This document shows, in pieces, positions 8,766-19,514 of a stretch of 64,000 bases of DNA. Below the pieces are notes generated by a model. It was given only the letters and a program-made list of their open reading frames with translations, did not search any database and was not told the DNA's origin. The first letter of the stretch is position 1, and each line of letters opens with the position of its first letter. The translations under genes were made by a program, and so were the position numbers. Where the stretch lies: positions 1-64,000 of the forward strand of contig JBBIIT010000007.1 in the NCBI GenBank assembly GCA_037446355.1. Reading direction: 5' to 3'. The stretch is from Roseiarcus sp037446355 (GTDB lineage: Bacteria; Pseudomonadota; Alphaproteobacteria; Rhizobiales; Beijerinckiaceae).

Positions 8766-9164
8766 TCAGAGATTCATCGAGTCTTTCAGTTCGCGCAGAC
8801 GGTCGAGTTTTTCCTGCGCGGCGCGTTTGGCGTCGTCGGAAGCGTCGGCGAGGTCTTCCTCGGCGTTCTTGATCTCCTGAGCGAGACGATCGGCGCTGAG
8901 ATCGCCGGCGGGAATCGCGGTCTCGGCGAGCACTATCAGGCCGGCCGGATTCACGTCGGCGAAGCCGCCGCGCACGAAGAACCGGGTTTCCTTGCCGCCG
9001 GCTTCCTCGATCGCCACCACGCCGGGACGCAGCGAAGCCATGACTGGGGCATGGCTCTTGAGGACCACGAAGTCACCCTCGGACCCCGGCACGAGCACGG
9101 ATTCGGCCTCGCCGCGAAACTGCGACTTGTCGGGCGAGACGAGTTCGAAGTGAAAGCTGGCCAT
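8766..9164 (-). CDS. atpC: F1F0 ATP synthase subunit epsilon
   Basis: The 132-residue product begins with the epsilon beta-sandwich (FHFELVSPDKSQF, then GSEGDFVVLKSHAPVMASLRPG) and ends in a helical stretch rich in Glu and Lys (about residues 88-132). It is the central-stalk subunit that couples rotation and can inhibit ATP hydrolysis. It is the last gene of the operon, 50 bases after atpD, and is followed by a strong terminator. Confidence 0.96.
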   Translation of the reverse strand: MASFHFELVSPDKSQFRGEAESVLVPGSEGDFVVLKSHAPVMASLRPGVVAIEEAGGKETRFFVRGGFADVNPAGLIVLAETAIPAGDLSADRLAQEIKNAEEDLADASDDAKRAAQEKLDRLRELKDSMNL

Positions 9165-9183
9165 TTGGAATTCCGGTTAGGCC

Positions 9184-9203
9184 CTCCCCCCGTGCGGCGG
9201 GAG
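9184..9203. repeat. CTCCC/GGGAG hairpin between atpD and atpC
   Basis: CTCCC and GGGAG form a short stem in the 50-base space between atpD and atpC. It resembles two other CTC-rich palindromes in the window (19456-19504 and 22471-22492), all intergenic. It may tune the level of epsilon relative to beta, or be a remnant of a dispersed intergenic palindrome; neither is shown. Confidence 0.35.
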
Positions 9204-9214
9204 AGAGTAAAGAC

Positions 9215-10654
9215 TTACGCTTCGGCGGCGAGCTTCTTGGCTTTTTCGACCGCCTGCTCGATGGTGCCGACCATGTAGAAGGCGGCCTCAGGCAGGTTGT
9301 CGTATTTGCCTTCGATAATGCCCTTGAAGCCCTTGACCGTATCTTCGATCTTGACCTGCACGCCGGGCGAGCCGGTAAACACGGCCGCGACGTCGAAGGG
9401 CTGCGAAAGGAAACGCTCGATCTTGCGGGCGCGGGCGACGGTGAGCTTGTCCTCCTCGGAAAGCTCGTCCATGCCCAGGATCGCGATGATGTCCTGCAAC
9501 GACTTGTAACGTTGAAGCACCTGCTGCACGCCGCGCGCGACGTTGTAGTGCTCCTCGCCGACGACGGCGGCGGTGAGCATACGCGAGGTCGAGTCGAGCG
9601 GATCGACGGCCGGGTAGATGCCCTTTTCGGCAATCGAGCGCGAAAGCACGGTCGTAGCGTCAAGGTGAGCGAACGAAGTCGCCGGCGCCGGATCGGTCAA
9701 ATCGTCGGCGGGGACATAGATCGCCTGCACCGAGGTGATCGAACCCTTGGTGGTCGTGGTGATGCGCTCCTGCAACGCGCCCATGTCGGTGGCGAGCGTC
9801 GGCTGATAGCCGACCGCCGAGGGAATGCGGCCGAGCAGCGCCGACACTTCGGAACCCGCCTGCGTGAAACGGAAGATGTTATCGACGAAGAACAGCACGT
9901 CCTGGCCCTGATCGCGGAAGTGCTCGGCGACCGTGAGGCCCGAAAGCGCCACGCGCATACGCGCGCCCGGCGGTTCGTTCATCTGGCCGAACACCAGCGC
10001 GCATTTCGACTTGACGTCGGTGTTGGGATCCTTCGGGTCGGCGTTGACCTTGGACTCGATGAACTCGTGATAGAGGTCGTTGCCCTCGCGCGTGCGTTCG
10101 CCGACGCCGGCGAACACGGAATAGCCGCCGTGCGTCTTGGCGACGTTGTTGATGAGTTCCTGAATCAGCACGGTCTTGCCGACGCCTGCGCCGCCGAACA
10201 GGCCGATCTTGCCACCCTTGGCGTAGGGCGCCATCAGATCGACGACCTTGATGCCGGTGACGAGAATCTGCGCTTCGGTCGACTGCTCGGCGTAGGAAGG
10301 CGTCGGCGCATGGATCGGGCGGCGACCTTCCATCTTGACCGGGCCCGCTTCGTCGACCGGCTCGCCGATCACGTTCATGATGCGCCCGAGCGTGCCTTCG
10401 CCGACCGGGACCGAAATCGGCTGGCCGGTGTCGGTGACTTCCTGACCGCGCACCAGACCTTCGGAAATGTCCATCGCGATGCAGCGAACGGAATTTTCGC
10501 CCAGGTGCTGCGCGACTTCCAGCACAAGGCGATTGCCGTTGTTGATCGTCTCGAGCGCGTTGAGAATGGGCGGCAGTTCGCCGTCGAACTGCACGTCGAC
10601 GACGGCGCCGATCACCTGGGTGACGTGGCCAGTGTTGTTAGCGGCGTTAGCCAT
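9215..10654 (-). CDS. atpD: F1F0 ATP synthase subunit beta
   Basis: The 479-residue catalytic subunit has the Walker A motif GGAGVGKT at residues 154-161, the GERTREGNDLY segment that supplies the catalytic Glu, and the ALLGRIPSAVGYQPTLATDMG segment typical of the family. It makes ATP in the alpha3-beta3 head at the inner membrane. The order gamma-beta-epsilon is the usual one, and 57 bases separate it from atpG. Confidence 0.98.
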   Translation of the reverse strand: MANAANNTGHVTQVIGAVVDVQFDGELPPILNALETINNGNRLVLEVAQHLGENSVRCIAMDISEGLVRGQEVTDTGQPISVPVGEGTLGRIMNVIGEPVDEAGPVKMEGRRPIHAPTPSYAEQSTEAQILVTGIKVVDLMAPYAKGGKIGLFGGAGVGKTVLIQELINNVAKTHGGYSVFAGVGERTREGNDLYHEFIESKVNADPKDPNTDVKSKCALVFGQMNEPPGARMRVALSGLTVAEHFRDQGQDVLFFVDNIFRFTQAGSEVSALLGRIPSAVGYQPTLATDMGALQERITTTTKGSITSVQAIYVPADDLTDPAPATSFAHLDATTVLSRSIAEKGIYPAVDPLDSTSRMLTAAVVGEEHYNVARGVQQVLQRYKSLQDIIAILGMDELSEEDKLTVARARKIERFLSQPFDVAAVFTGSPGVQVKIEDTVKGFKGIIEGKYDNLPEAAFYMVGTIEQAVEKAKKLAAEA

Positions 10655-10711
10655 GTGCGGGCGTCCTCGTTTTCATTCGCATCGGGATCGCGCGGGCGCG
10701 ATCGGGTTGGG

Positions 10712-11581
10712 TTAGAGCGCCTCGGCGCCCGAGATGATTTCGATCAGTTCCTTGGTAATCATCGCTTGGCGGGTTCGATTGTAGCGAAGCGTGTATTTCT
10801 TCGCCATTTCGCCCGCGTTGCGCGTCGCGTTGTCCATCGCGCTCATCTGCGCGCCGAAGAACGAGGCGGCGTTCTCGAGCAGCGCGCGATAGATGCGAAC
10901 GTTGACGGCCTGCGGCAGCAGTTGCGAAAGGATTTCAGTCTCGTCAGGCTCGTAGTCGTAGGTCGGCGCGAGTTCGTTCTTGGGCGCGAGTTCCGGCGGG
11001 ATAAGTTGCTGCGCGGTCGGCACCTGCGAGATCACCGAACGGAATCGGGCGTAGAAGACCGTGCAGACGTCGAACTCGCCTTTGTCGAACATCTCGATCA
11101 CACGGGCCGCGATCGGCTGAGCCGTCCCGAAGGTGATCGTGCGCACCGCGCGCAGGTCTATCATGTCGAGAATGTTCTTCTCGTGCGTGCGTTTGAGCTG
11201 ATCGAAGCCCTTTTTGCCGACGCAGAGGATTTTCACCGTCTTGCCGGCCGCCGCGAGCGCGTTGGCCTTTTCGCGCGCGAGTCGCACGATCGAAGTGTTG
11301 AAGCCGCCGCAAAGGCCGCGTTCGCCCGTGCAGACGACCAGAAGATGCGTCTGATCGGCGCCGCTGCCCGCGAGCAGGCGCGGGGCCTGACCGCCGCCGG
11401 CGCTCGCGCCCGCGAGATTGGTAAGCACCGCCTCGACCTTGTCCGCGTAAGGGCGCGCCGCTTCCGCCGCCGCCTGGGCGCGACGCAGCTTGGACACCGC
11501 CACCATCTGCATGGCCTTGGTGATCTTCTGCGTCGACTTGACGGAGGTGATCCGGTTTCTAAGGTCCTTTAAGGACGGCAT
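10712..11581 (-). CDS. atpG: F1F0 ATP synthase subunit gamma
   Basis: The 289-residue central shaft subunit opens with the family signature MPSLKDLRNRITSVKSTQKITKAM and closes with the helix containing YNRTRQAMITKELIEIISGA. Those two ends form the coiled coil that turns inside the alpha3-beta3 ring. GERGLCGGFN in the middle is the conserved Rossmann-like segment. It lies 28 bases after atpA. Confidence 0.97.
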   Translation of the reverse strand: MPSLKDLRNRITSVKSTQKITKAMQMVAVSKLRRAQAAAEAARPYADKVEAVLTNLAGASAGGGQAPRLLAGSGADQTHLLVVCTGERGLCGGFNTSIVRLAREKANALAAAGKTVKILCVGKKGFDQLKRTHEKNILDMIDLRAVRTITFGTAQPIAARVIEMFDKGEFDVCTVFYARFRSVISQVPTAQQLIPPELAPKNELAPTYDYEPDETEILSQLLPQAVNVRIYRALLENAASFFGAQMSAMDNATRNAGEMAKKYTLRYNRTRQAMITKELIEIISGAEAL

Positions 11582-11609
11582 CGCTCAACTCGAATTTTTG
11601 AGAACCGGA

Positions 11610-13138
<1,529 letters not shown>

Positions 13139-13139
<1 letters not shown>

Positions 13140-13702
13140 CAGCCGACCTCTTTCATGCGTGTTCGAATGGCGTTGAGTTTGGTGCGAAGCGAGCCGTCGA
13201 CCATGCGCGAGCCGAGCTGAACGATCAGCCCGCCGATGATCGAGGGATCGAGTTTGACGCTAAGATCGACGTCCTTGCCGCCGGAGATCGCACGCAGCGA
13301 CTCCTTGAGGGCGGCGACGTTGGCGTCCGAAAGCGGCGCGGCGCTGGTGACGGTCGCGCGCGTCACGCCCCGAAAGGCGTCGTTGAGCTTGTTGTAGGCC
13401 GCGATCATCTCGCGAATCGCGAACAGGCGACGCTTGGCGGCGACGAGACGGATGAAATTGGCGGCGATGCCGCTTATGCCGGCGTGGTCGAGCAGGGCGC
13501 CGACCGATTTGATCTGCTCGTCGGCGGAGAACACGGGGCTCCGGACCAGCCGCTGCAAGTCGGGGCTTTGCGCGATCATCGCGTCGAAGGAAGCCAGTGC
13601 GGTCGCGACCGGGGCCGTTTCGCGCCGCTCGTGGGCCAACGCGAAGAGCGCGGAGGCGTAGCGCCCTGGGACGCCCGATACCATGTCGCTGTCTTCGGCC
13701 AA
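13139..13702 (-). CDS. atpH: F1F0 ATP synthase subunit delta
   Basis: The 187-residue peripheral-stalk subunit links F1 to the F0 b subunits. The N-terminus reads AEDSDMVSGVPGRYASALF, which matches alphaproteobacterial delta subunits when started at the TTG at 13702, preceded by GGGGAAAG. The ATG at 13684 is a shorter alternative; an open frame continues to 13861 but has no family similarity. It is the first gene of the five-gene F1 operon; the F0 genes are elsewhere, as is common in alphaproteobacteria. Confidence 0.93.
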
Positions 13703-13927
13703 GTTTTGTCTTTCCCCAAGGTTTCTCGGCGCGAGGGGCTTCGGCTGGCGCCGCTCTCCCCTCGTGGAGTTTTGTTCAAGAAACGGCGGAAGCCGGAGCG
13801 CCGGACACATGGCCCGACCTTGAAGCGCGCGTGACCTAACATAGGACATTTTGTGGCGCAACCGCTTGGCGTGCGGTTTTACCGCGCGGCGACGAAAGGA
13901 GGGCGCGCTCGCGGCCGACCCGGCGCT
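13703..13927 (-). promoter_or_regulatory. Leader and promoter region of the atp operon
   Basis: This 225-base gap separates atpH from the DUF2278 gene on the same strand. It contains an inverted repeat, CGAGGGG (13732-13738) with CCCCTCG (13758-13764), which would fold in the leader of the atp mRNA or end the upstream operon. No convincing -35/-10 pair could be picked out by eye. Confidence 0.35.
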
Positions 13928-14986
13928 TCAGGCGAAACTGGTGCTCCAGCCGACCGTCGGATCGCCTCCCGCATAGGCCTCGCCGTCGACCCTCAGATTC
14001 GATTCGTTGAGAAGCGTGATGAGGCCGCCCTCGTCCTTGAGCGCGCCAGCCGGAAGCGGCACGCTCAGCGGTTGCCCCGGGTTGATCTTGGTCGCAGGCA
14101 GCGGGAAGCTGACTTCGGCGTCGATCAAGAGCCGCCAGCCCGCCAGATCGAGCGGGCCGGCCCCCATGTTGGCGACGACGACAGCCGCCGTTCCGTCAGG
14201 CGACTTGTGCGCCGAAGTGACTTCGGCCGCGCGCTTGGGCAGCGGCAAGGGCGTTAGGCCGACGCCGAAGTCGTAAGCTGGGGCCTCACAGCCGGTCGCG
14301 CCGAACAGCAGGTCGCCGTTGGCGTTGGTATGCCAGCCTTGGCTCTGGAAGGCGAGAAAGATCGCGGTCATGCGACGACTGTTCTGGTCCCAGATGAAGC
14401 AGGCGCCGTCATGCCAGGCGCCGTTCTCATGCAGGCGGATATTGACCTCGCGCGGATCGCCCTGCGCCATATGGACATTGTCGAGGCCGAAGGGCGTGTC
14501 GGGCGTGTAGCCGAAGGCGGCGTCGGTTTGATGCGGATTGTCCTTGGAAAAGGCGTTGCCGTAAAACACGACGTCGCTTTCCTGCGTCTGCGCGAGCTTC
14601 AGCAGCCCACTCAGGCGATGCACGAGGCCATCGTCGCCCGGCCCCTCGGGCGGCAGGACGCGCATGGCGTTGGGATTGAAGAGATTGCCGCGCTGGAAGT
14701 CGAGTGCGCCGGCGGCGTAGGAACGCTCCAGCGGCGCCATGCCCTCGGCTCGCGCCAGAATGGAGGGGACGATCGGGTGCGAGAAGTCGGTGTCGACGAA
14801 ATAGTAGAGATAGGACTTGCCGACCGGCTCGCCCGGCGCGTCCTTGTTCGAGCGCACGTTGACCGTCGCAAAGTACTCGCGCCCCCCGGATTCGAGAATT
14901 ACCCAGAGATGCGGATTGTCGAGCGGCTGCGCGGGCGCAAAGGCGCGCACTTTGCCGCGCAAGGTCTGATAATTAATGTGGGCCAC
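13928..14986 (-). CDS. DUF2278 (YukJ-like) protein with C-terminal lamin-tail-like domain
   Basis: The first two thirds of this 352-residue protein match the YukJ/DUF2278 family, with the start NYQTLRGKVRAFAP, the segment DDGLVHRLSGLL and the closing part DGACFIWDQNSRRMTAIFLAFQSQGWHT. The last about 110 residues look like a beta-sandwich (AAVVVANMGAGPLDLAGWRLLID), as in lamin-tail-like domains. The biochemical function is unknown. There is no signal peptide. It begins 38 bases after the GntR regulator on the same strand and so is probably the sixth gene of the sugar importer operon, which hints at a role in handling the imported sugar or its polymer. Confidence 0.75.
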   Translation of the reverse strand: MAHINYQTLRGKVRAFAPAQPLDNPHLWVILESGGREYFATVNVRSNKDAPGEPVGKSYLYYFVDTDFSHPIVPSILARAEGMAPLERSYAAGALDFQRGNLFNPNAMRVLPPEGPGDDGLVHRLSGLLKLAQTQESDVVFYGNAFSKDNPHQTDAAFGYTPDTPFGLDNVHMAQGDPREVNIRLHENGAWHDGACFIWDQNSRRMTAIFLAFQSQGWHTNANGDLLFGATGCEAPAYDFGVGLTPLPLPKRAAEVTSAHKSPDGTAAVVVANMGAGPLDLAGWRLLIDAEVSFPLPATKINPGQPLSVPLPAGALKDEGGLITLLNESNLRVDGEAYAGGDPTVGWSTSFA

Positions 14987-15024
14987 AAAGCGTCCTCGCG
15001 AAAAGCCGAACCTCGACCCGTCAG

Positions 15025-15897
15025 CTACTCGGAAATTCCGGGGCGGCGCAAGCGGGCGCTGGTGCGCTTGCGGCGAAGCGGCTCCGGCGCTGGGACGCCG
15101 TCATGATGCTTAAGGTACTCGCGCACGTCGTCGGACGAATCGAGCAGCAGCGACGACATGCGTTCACGCGCGAGTCCCGCGTCGCCCGAGGCTATGGCCT
15201 CAAGCACAGCGCCATGCTGCGCTAGGCGTTTGTCCTGGATTCGGTTGGCGCCTTCCCAGCTGTAGCGGAACGCGCTTTCGAGCGAGGCTTGAATCAGCCC
15301 TCCCAGGGCGGTCAGAAAGTGATTGCCCGTGGCCTCCAGAATCGCCATGTGAAAATCGAGATCGGCGCGGATGAGGTCGCCACTGCCTGTCTTGAAACGC
15401 TCCATGCGCTCGAAAGCCTCGGCGATCCGGTTCAGCATTTCGGGCGCGCGTTCGGCGGCGGCGAGGGCGGCGGCCTCCGGCTCGATCATTCTTCTGAGCA
15501 CGAAGAGTTCGGACGTGAAGGCGCCGGTCGGCGCGCTCTGGAGATGCCAGGTCAGCATCTCCGGGTCGAGCATGTTCCAATCGGATTTTGGCCGCACCTT
15601 GGTGCCGACTTTCGGGCGCGCGACGATGAGGGCCTTGGCGGCGAGCACGCTGTAAGCCTCGCGCAGCGCGGTGCGCGAGACGCCGAAACGCGCGCACATC
15701 GTCTCGACGTTGGGCAGCAGCGCGCCAGGGGCGAATACCCCCCCGACGATTTCGCGCCCGAGCTCGCCGGCCAGGTGCGAATAGAGGTTTCGGCCGAGCC
15801 GGTCCCCTTCGGCGTAAGGCCTCTGCGCGGCCTCGCGCGCCGCTTTCGGCTTCGATGCGCGCGCTTCGCGCGGGCCGGCCCCCCGATTCGACGGCAA
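15025..15897 (-). CDS. GntR/FCD-family transcriptional regulator
   Basis: The 290-residue protein has an N-terminal winged helix-turn-helix of GntR type (about residues 35-105, with SRTALREAYSVLAAKALI) and a C-terminal all-helical FCD ligand domain (about 125-260, including ADLDFHMAILEATGN, which contains family metal ligands). FCD regulators often respond to sugar acids and organic acids. It starts at a TTG at 15897 behind GGGGGA, 20 bases after the yjfF stop codon, so it is made with the importer. The sequence at 20528-20538 exactly fits the FadR-subfamily operator pattern and is the likely target. The C-terminal tail is basic and probably disordered. Confidence 0.88.
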   Translation of the reverse strand: MPSNRGAGPREARASKPKAAREAAQRPYAEGDRLGRNLYSHLAGELGREIVGGVFAPGALLPNVETMCARFGVSRTALREAYSVLAAKALIVARPKVGTKVRPKSDWNMLDPEMLTWHLQSAPTGAFTSELFVLRRMIEPEAAALAAAERAPEMLNRIAEAFERMERFKTGSGDLIRADLDFHMAILEATGNHFLTALGGLIQASLESAFRYSWEGANRIQDKRLAQHGAVLEAIASGDAGLARERMSSLLLDSSDDVREYLKHHDGVPAPEPLRRKRTSARLRRPGISE

Positions 15898-15917
15898 AAC
15901 ATTCCCCCAAAGCGCGG

Positions 15918-16880
15918 CTAGCCCGCTCGACCCAGCCGAAGCGAGCCGACGAGCGAGCGATGCACGACGATGAACACGAACAGCAGCACGCCGCCGCTTA
16001 TCATAATCCAGGCCCCATTCAACGAGCCGTTGAAGTTGATGAGCGTCGCGATCAGTCCGAGGATCATGCCGCCGAACAGCGTCCCGGCGACGAGGCCAAC
16101 GCCGCCCGTCAGCATCGTGCCGCCCAGCACGACCGCGGCGATGGCGGTCAGTTCCGCGCCCGAACCGGCCAGCGGGTAGCCCGAAGCGGTGTAGAGCGCA
16201 TAGATGACGCCGCCGAGCGCGCTATAGAAGCCGCCGAGCGCGTAGACGCCGACGATGGTGCGCCGAATCGGCGCCCCCATCAGTTCGGCCGAAACGCGGT
16301 CGCCGCCGATCGCGTAGACATTGGCGCCGAAGCGCGTGAAATGGGCGATGACGATCGCCGCCGCGAGCGCGGCCAGCATCGCCAGCGCCGAACTCGCGAG
16401 GAAACCGTCGCCCGGCAGCGGCAAGCTCGCGGCGGCGAAGCTGGCGACGAAGGGATGCTGCAACGGTACAGAATTCAGGTTGATCATGAAGCAGGCGCCG
16501 CGCAGCAGAAACAAGCTCGCCAGCGTCGCGATGAATGGCTGGATCGCGCAGAAGTCTATGATGAATCCTTGAATCGCGCCGTAGAGCGCGCCGAAGGTCA
16601 ACATCATTGCGGCGCTCGCGAGCGGATGCCAACCCGCGGCGTCGAGATTGGCCATGACGACGCCGACAAAGCCGATCATCGATCCGATGGAGAGGTCGAT
16701 GCCGCCGGACAGGATCACGAACGTCGTGCCGATGGCCGCGATGATGACGAAGGCGTTGTCGGCGAGAATGTCGCCGAGCACCAGCGTCGAGAAGAAATGG
16801 TCATAGAGCGCGCCGCCGATCCCGAACAGCCCGGCGAACACCGCGATCGTGGCGGCCATCGGCAGATATTTCGCGTTCAT
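15918..16880 (-). CDS. yjfF: Sugar ABC transporter permease, YjfF-like
   Basis: This 320-residue inner-membrane protein has about nine helices and the RbsC/YjfF family signatures TTFVILSGGIDLSIGSM and GGTMLTGGVGLVAGTLFGG. It would pair with the YtfT-like permease to form the channel of a galactofuranose-type importer. The ATG at 16880 overlaps the stop codon of the upstream permease gene in the sequence ATGA. Confidence 0.92.
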   Translation of the reverse strand: MNAKYLPMAATIAVFAGLFGIGGALYDHFFSTLVLGDILADNAFVIIAAIGTTFVILSGGIDLSIGSMIGFVGVVMANLDAAGWHPLASAAMMLTFGALYGAIQGFIIDFCAIQPFIATLASLFLLRGACFMINLNSVPLQHPFVASFAAASLPLPGDGFLASSALAMLAALAAAIVIAHFTRFGANVYAIGGDRVSAELMGAPIRRTIVGVYALGGFYSALGGVIYALYTASGYPLAGSGAELTAIAAVVLGGTMLTGGVGLVAGTLFGGMILGLIATLINFNGSLNGAWIMISGGVLLFVFIVVHRSLVGSLRLGRAG

Positions 16881-17920
16881 CGCCGCCGCCCTCCGAACGC
16901 TGCGAAAACTGACGCGCGCGCGTTTTGTGATTGCAGCAGCAACACCGTCAGCACGACCGCCGCCTTGACGACCAGATTGTATTCCGGCGGTAGGCCGCTG
17001 GTCAGGATCGAGGTCGTCAGCGCCTGGATCACCAGCGCGCCGATGACCGTCGCACCAAGGTAGATGCGCCCGCCCGACAGCGAGCCGCCGCCGATCACCA
17101 CCGCGAGGATCGCGTCGAGTTCGATATAAAGTCCGACGCTGACGGGATCGGAAGTGTGCGTGTCGGCGGTGAGGATCACGCCAGCGGCCGCGGCGCAGAA
17201 GCCGCAGACGAGGTACGCCGCGAACTTGATCAACCTTGCGTTGATCCCCGCGAGCTCCGCCGCCGCCGCGCCGCCGCCTACCGCCTCCAGGAAGAGCCCG
17301 AGCGCGGTGCGCCGCAGCAGCGCCCAAAGCGCCGCCAGCAGCCCTGCGCCGAGGGCGAGCCGGGTGGGGACGAGGCCGAGATGACCGACGCTGAGACTTT
17401 GCAGCAACGGACTGGAGAAGCTTGGGTCCGTGCCGCCGTAGATGAGGTTGATCATCAGCCCTATGCCGCGGCCTGAAACCATCAGGATCAGCGTCGCGAT
17501 GATCGGCTGGATGTCGAGCACAGCGACGAGCAGGCCGTTCCAAAGGCCGCAGACGAGGCCGACGCCGAGCGCCTCGGCGAGGATCAGTCCGTGCGGATCG
17601 CCGGCGTGAATACGCCAGGCGATCACCGCGCCCGCGATCGCGATCACCGAGCCAACGGAAAGGTCGATGCCTTTGGTTCCGATGACGACGGCCATGCCGA
17701 GCGCGACGATCGCGGTGGGCGTGGCGCGATAGAGAATGTCGACGAGATTGCCGAACAGTCGCCCCTCCACGATCCGCACCGAAAAGAAGCCCGGCGAAAT
17801 AAACCCGTCGACCGCGAGGATCAGCGCCAGCGCCAGCAGCGGCCAGATCGCGCGATGGCCCGCGAGCCGAGCCGCGAGCGGCCGACGGATGGGGGAAGGG
17901 GAGGTCAGACTCACGCTCAA
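16877..17920 (-). CDS. ytfT: Sugar ABC transporter permease, YtfT-like
   Basis: The 347-residue permease shows the same family pattern as its neighbour: AVVIGTKGIDLSVGSVIAI, RYIYLGATVIG-like loops and a run of about nine helices. In Escherichia coli YtfT and YjfF form the heteromeric channel of the galactofuranose importer. It overlaps ytfR by four bases and yjfF by four bases, so three genes are translationally linked. Confidence 0.92.
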   Translation of the reverse strand: MSVSLTSPSPIRRPLAARLAGHRAIWPLLALALILAVDGFISPGFFSVRIVEGRLFGNLVDILYRATPTAIVALGMAVVIGTKGIDLSVGSVIAIAGAVIAWRIHAGDPHGLILAEALGVGLVCGLWNGLLVAVLDIQPIIATLILMVSGRGIGLMINLIYGGTDPSFSSPLLQSLSVGHLGLVPTRLALGAGLLAALWALLRRTALGLFLEAVGGGAAAAELAGINARLIKFAAYLVCGFCAAAAGVILTADTHTSDPVSVGLYIELDAILAVVIGGGSLSGGRIYLGATVIGALVIQALTTSILTSGLPPEYNLVVKAAVVLTVLLLQSQNARASVFAAFGGRRR

Positions 17921-19425
17921 GACCCCGCTCCGGCGATGGTTTCGACAATGGCTTCGCGCGAGAGTCGCTCGCCGGAAATCTCGCCGACCGTGCGGCGGTC
18001 ACGCAACACTACGACCCGATCGCTCACCGCGACCAGTTCGTCGATTTCCGACGAAGCTACGATCAACGCAAGACCGCGCGCGCAGAGTTTGCGGATCAGG
18101 GTGACGATCTCGGCGTGGGCGCCGACATCGATGCCGCGCGTCGGCTCGTCGAGAATGAGCACGCGCGGGTCGGCGACGAGCAGCCGAGCGAGCACGACCT
18201 TCTGCTGGTTGCCGCCAGAAAGTTCACCGACAGGCTTGTCCGCGTTCGGCGTCGAGATCGACAGCGCCGAAATCATTTCGTCGGCGAGGCGGTTCTGCTC
18301 GGCACGCGAAATGCGTCGCAGCCAGCCACGCTTGGTCTGCAAGCCGATAACGATGTTTTCGCGCACGCTGAGTTCGCTGAAGACGCCTTCGCTTTTGCGG
18401 TCCTCGGGCCCGAGCGCGACGCCCCTGCGCAGCGAGCCGCGCGGCGAGGGCGGCGCCGTCGCTCCGGCGATCGTGAGCCGCCCCGAATCGGGTCGAATGG
18501 CGCCGAAAATGAGTTTGGCGACTTCGGTGCGTCCCGAACCCAGCAGGCCCGCGAGGCCGACCGCTTCGCCTGGCCGGATCGACAGGTTGAACGGCGCCAT
18601 CACGCGGCGTTTGCCCAGCCCTTCGGCGTTGAGGATCGGCGGCTCTTCGGGCGAGCTTCGCGCCACGGCCGCGCGCGCCTCGCTCGCCTCCAGCGCGCGT
18701 CCGAGCATCATCGGAACCAGAGCCGTCGGCGGCAGTTCCGCCGCCGGCGCCGAGCCCACCAGTCGCCCGTTGCGCAGCACCGAGATGCGATCGGAAATTG
18801 CGTAGACCTGTTCGATGAAATGGGTGATGAAAACGATCGACATTCCCCGCGATTTGAGATCGCGCAGGATGCGAAACAGAGCCTCGGTTTCGGCCGCATC
18901 GAGGCTGGCGGTCGGTTCGTCCAGCACCAGCGCCCGGGTTTCGTCGTCGAGCGCGCGCGCGATCGCAACGAGCTGGCGCACCGCGATCGAATAGGCGCCG
19001 AGCGGGCGGTCGACATCGATGTCGAGGCCCAGTCGCGCCAGCCGCCGGCGCGCGATTTCGCGCGCGGCCCGCCAGGAGACGAGCCCAAAGCGCCGGGGCT
19101 GGCGCCCGAGCGTCAGGTTTTTGGCCACCGACATCGTCGGCACCAGGTTGACTTCTTGATAGACGGCGCCGACGCCGAGCGCCTGCGCGCGCGCAGGGCT
19201 GCCGATCTCGACGGGTCGGCCGTCGATACGGATTTCGCCCGCGTCGCAACGCGCCGCTCCGGTCATGATCTTGATGAGCGTCGACTTGCCGGCGCCGTTC
19301 TCGCCCATCAGCGCGTGAATCTCGCCCGGACCGAGCCGGAAATCGACCTTGTCGAGCGCGCGCACTGCAGGGAATGTCTTCGAAACGCCCCGCATCTCGA
19401 TGCGCGCGATTTGGCTTTCCGCCAT
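17917..19425 (-). CDS. ytfR: Sugar ABC transporter ATP-binding protein, YtfR-like
   Basis: The 502-residue protein has two nucleotide-binding domains in tandem, as in RbsA/MglA/YtfR. The first has Walker A GENGAGKS at residues 41-48 and a Walker B in LVLDEPTASLD. The second has a degenerate P-loop (GLLGSGRTEV), a canonical signature LSGGNQQK and LILDEPTRGID. It powers import through the two permeases. It begins 89 bases after ytfQ, and that gap holds a long hairpin. Confidence 0.94.
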   Translation of the reverse strand: MAESQIARIEMRGVSKTFPAVRALDKVDFRLGPGEIHALMGENGAGKSTLIKIMTGAARCDAGEIRIDGRPVEIGSPARAQALGVGAVYQEVNLVPTMSVAKNLTLGRQPRRFGLVSWRAAREIARRRLARLGLDIDVDRPLGAYSIAVRQLVAIARALDDETRALVLDEPTASLDAAETEALFRILRDLKSRGMSIVFITHFIEQVYAISDRISVLRNGRLVGSAPAAELPPTALVPMMLGRALEASEARAAVARSSPEEPPILNAEGLGKRRVMAPFNLSIRPGEAVGLAGLLGSGRTEVAKLIFGAIRPDSGRLTIAGATAPPSPRGSLRRGVALGPEDRKSEGVFSELSVRENIVIGLQTKRGWLRRISRAEQNRLADEMISALSISTPNADKPVGELSGGNQQKVVLARLLVADPRVLILDEPTRGIDVGAHAEIVTLIRKLCARGLALIVASSEIDELVAVSDRVVVLRDRRTVGEISGERLSREAIVETIAGAGS

Positions 19426-19455
19426 CGGTCCCGCCTAAGCCTTCAGGAAGTCTAT

Positions 19456-19504
19456 CTCTCCTCGCGCCTCGCGCCCAAATTGTCGGGGCGAGGGGCGAGG
19501 AGAG
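19456..19504. repeat. Long inverted repeat between ytfQ and ytfR
   Basis: Arms of about 20 bases, at 19456-19476 and 19485-19504, pair almost perfectly (CTCTCCTCGC against GCGAGGAGAG at the outer ends) around a short AT-containing loop. It lies just after the stop codon of the binding-protein gene. Such hairpins after periplasmic binding-protein genes (for example after malE in Escherichia coli) protect the upstream mRNA from 3' exonucleases and lower expression of the membrane genes. That role is inferred here. Confidence 0.75.
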
Positions 19505-19514
19505 GGCAAGCGGC

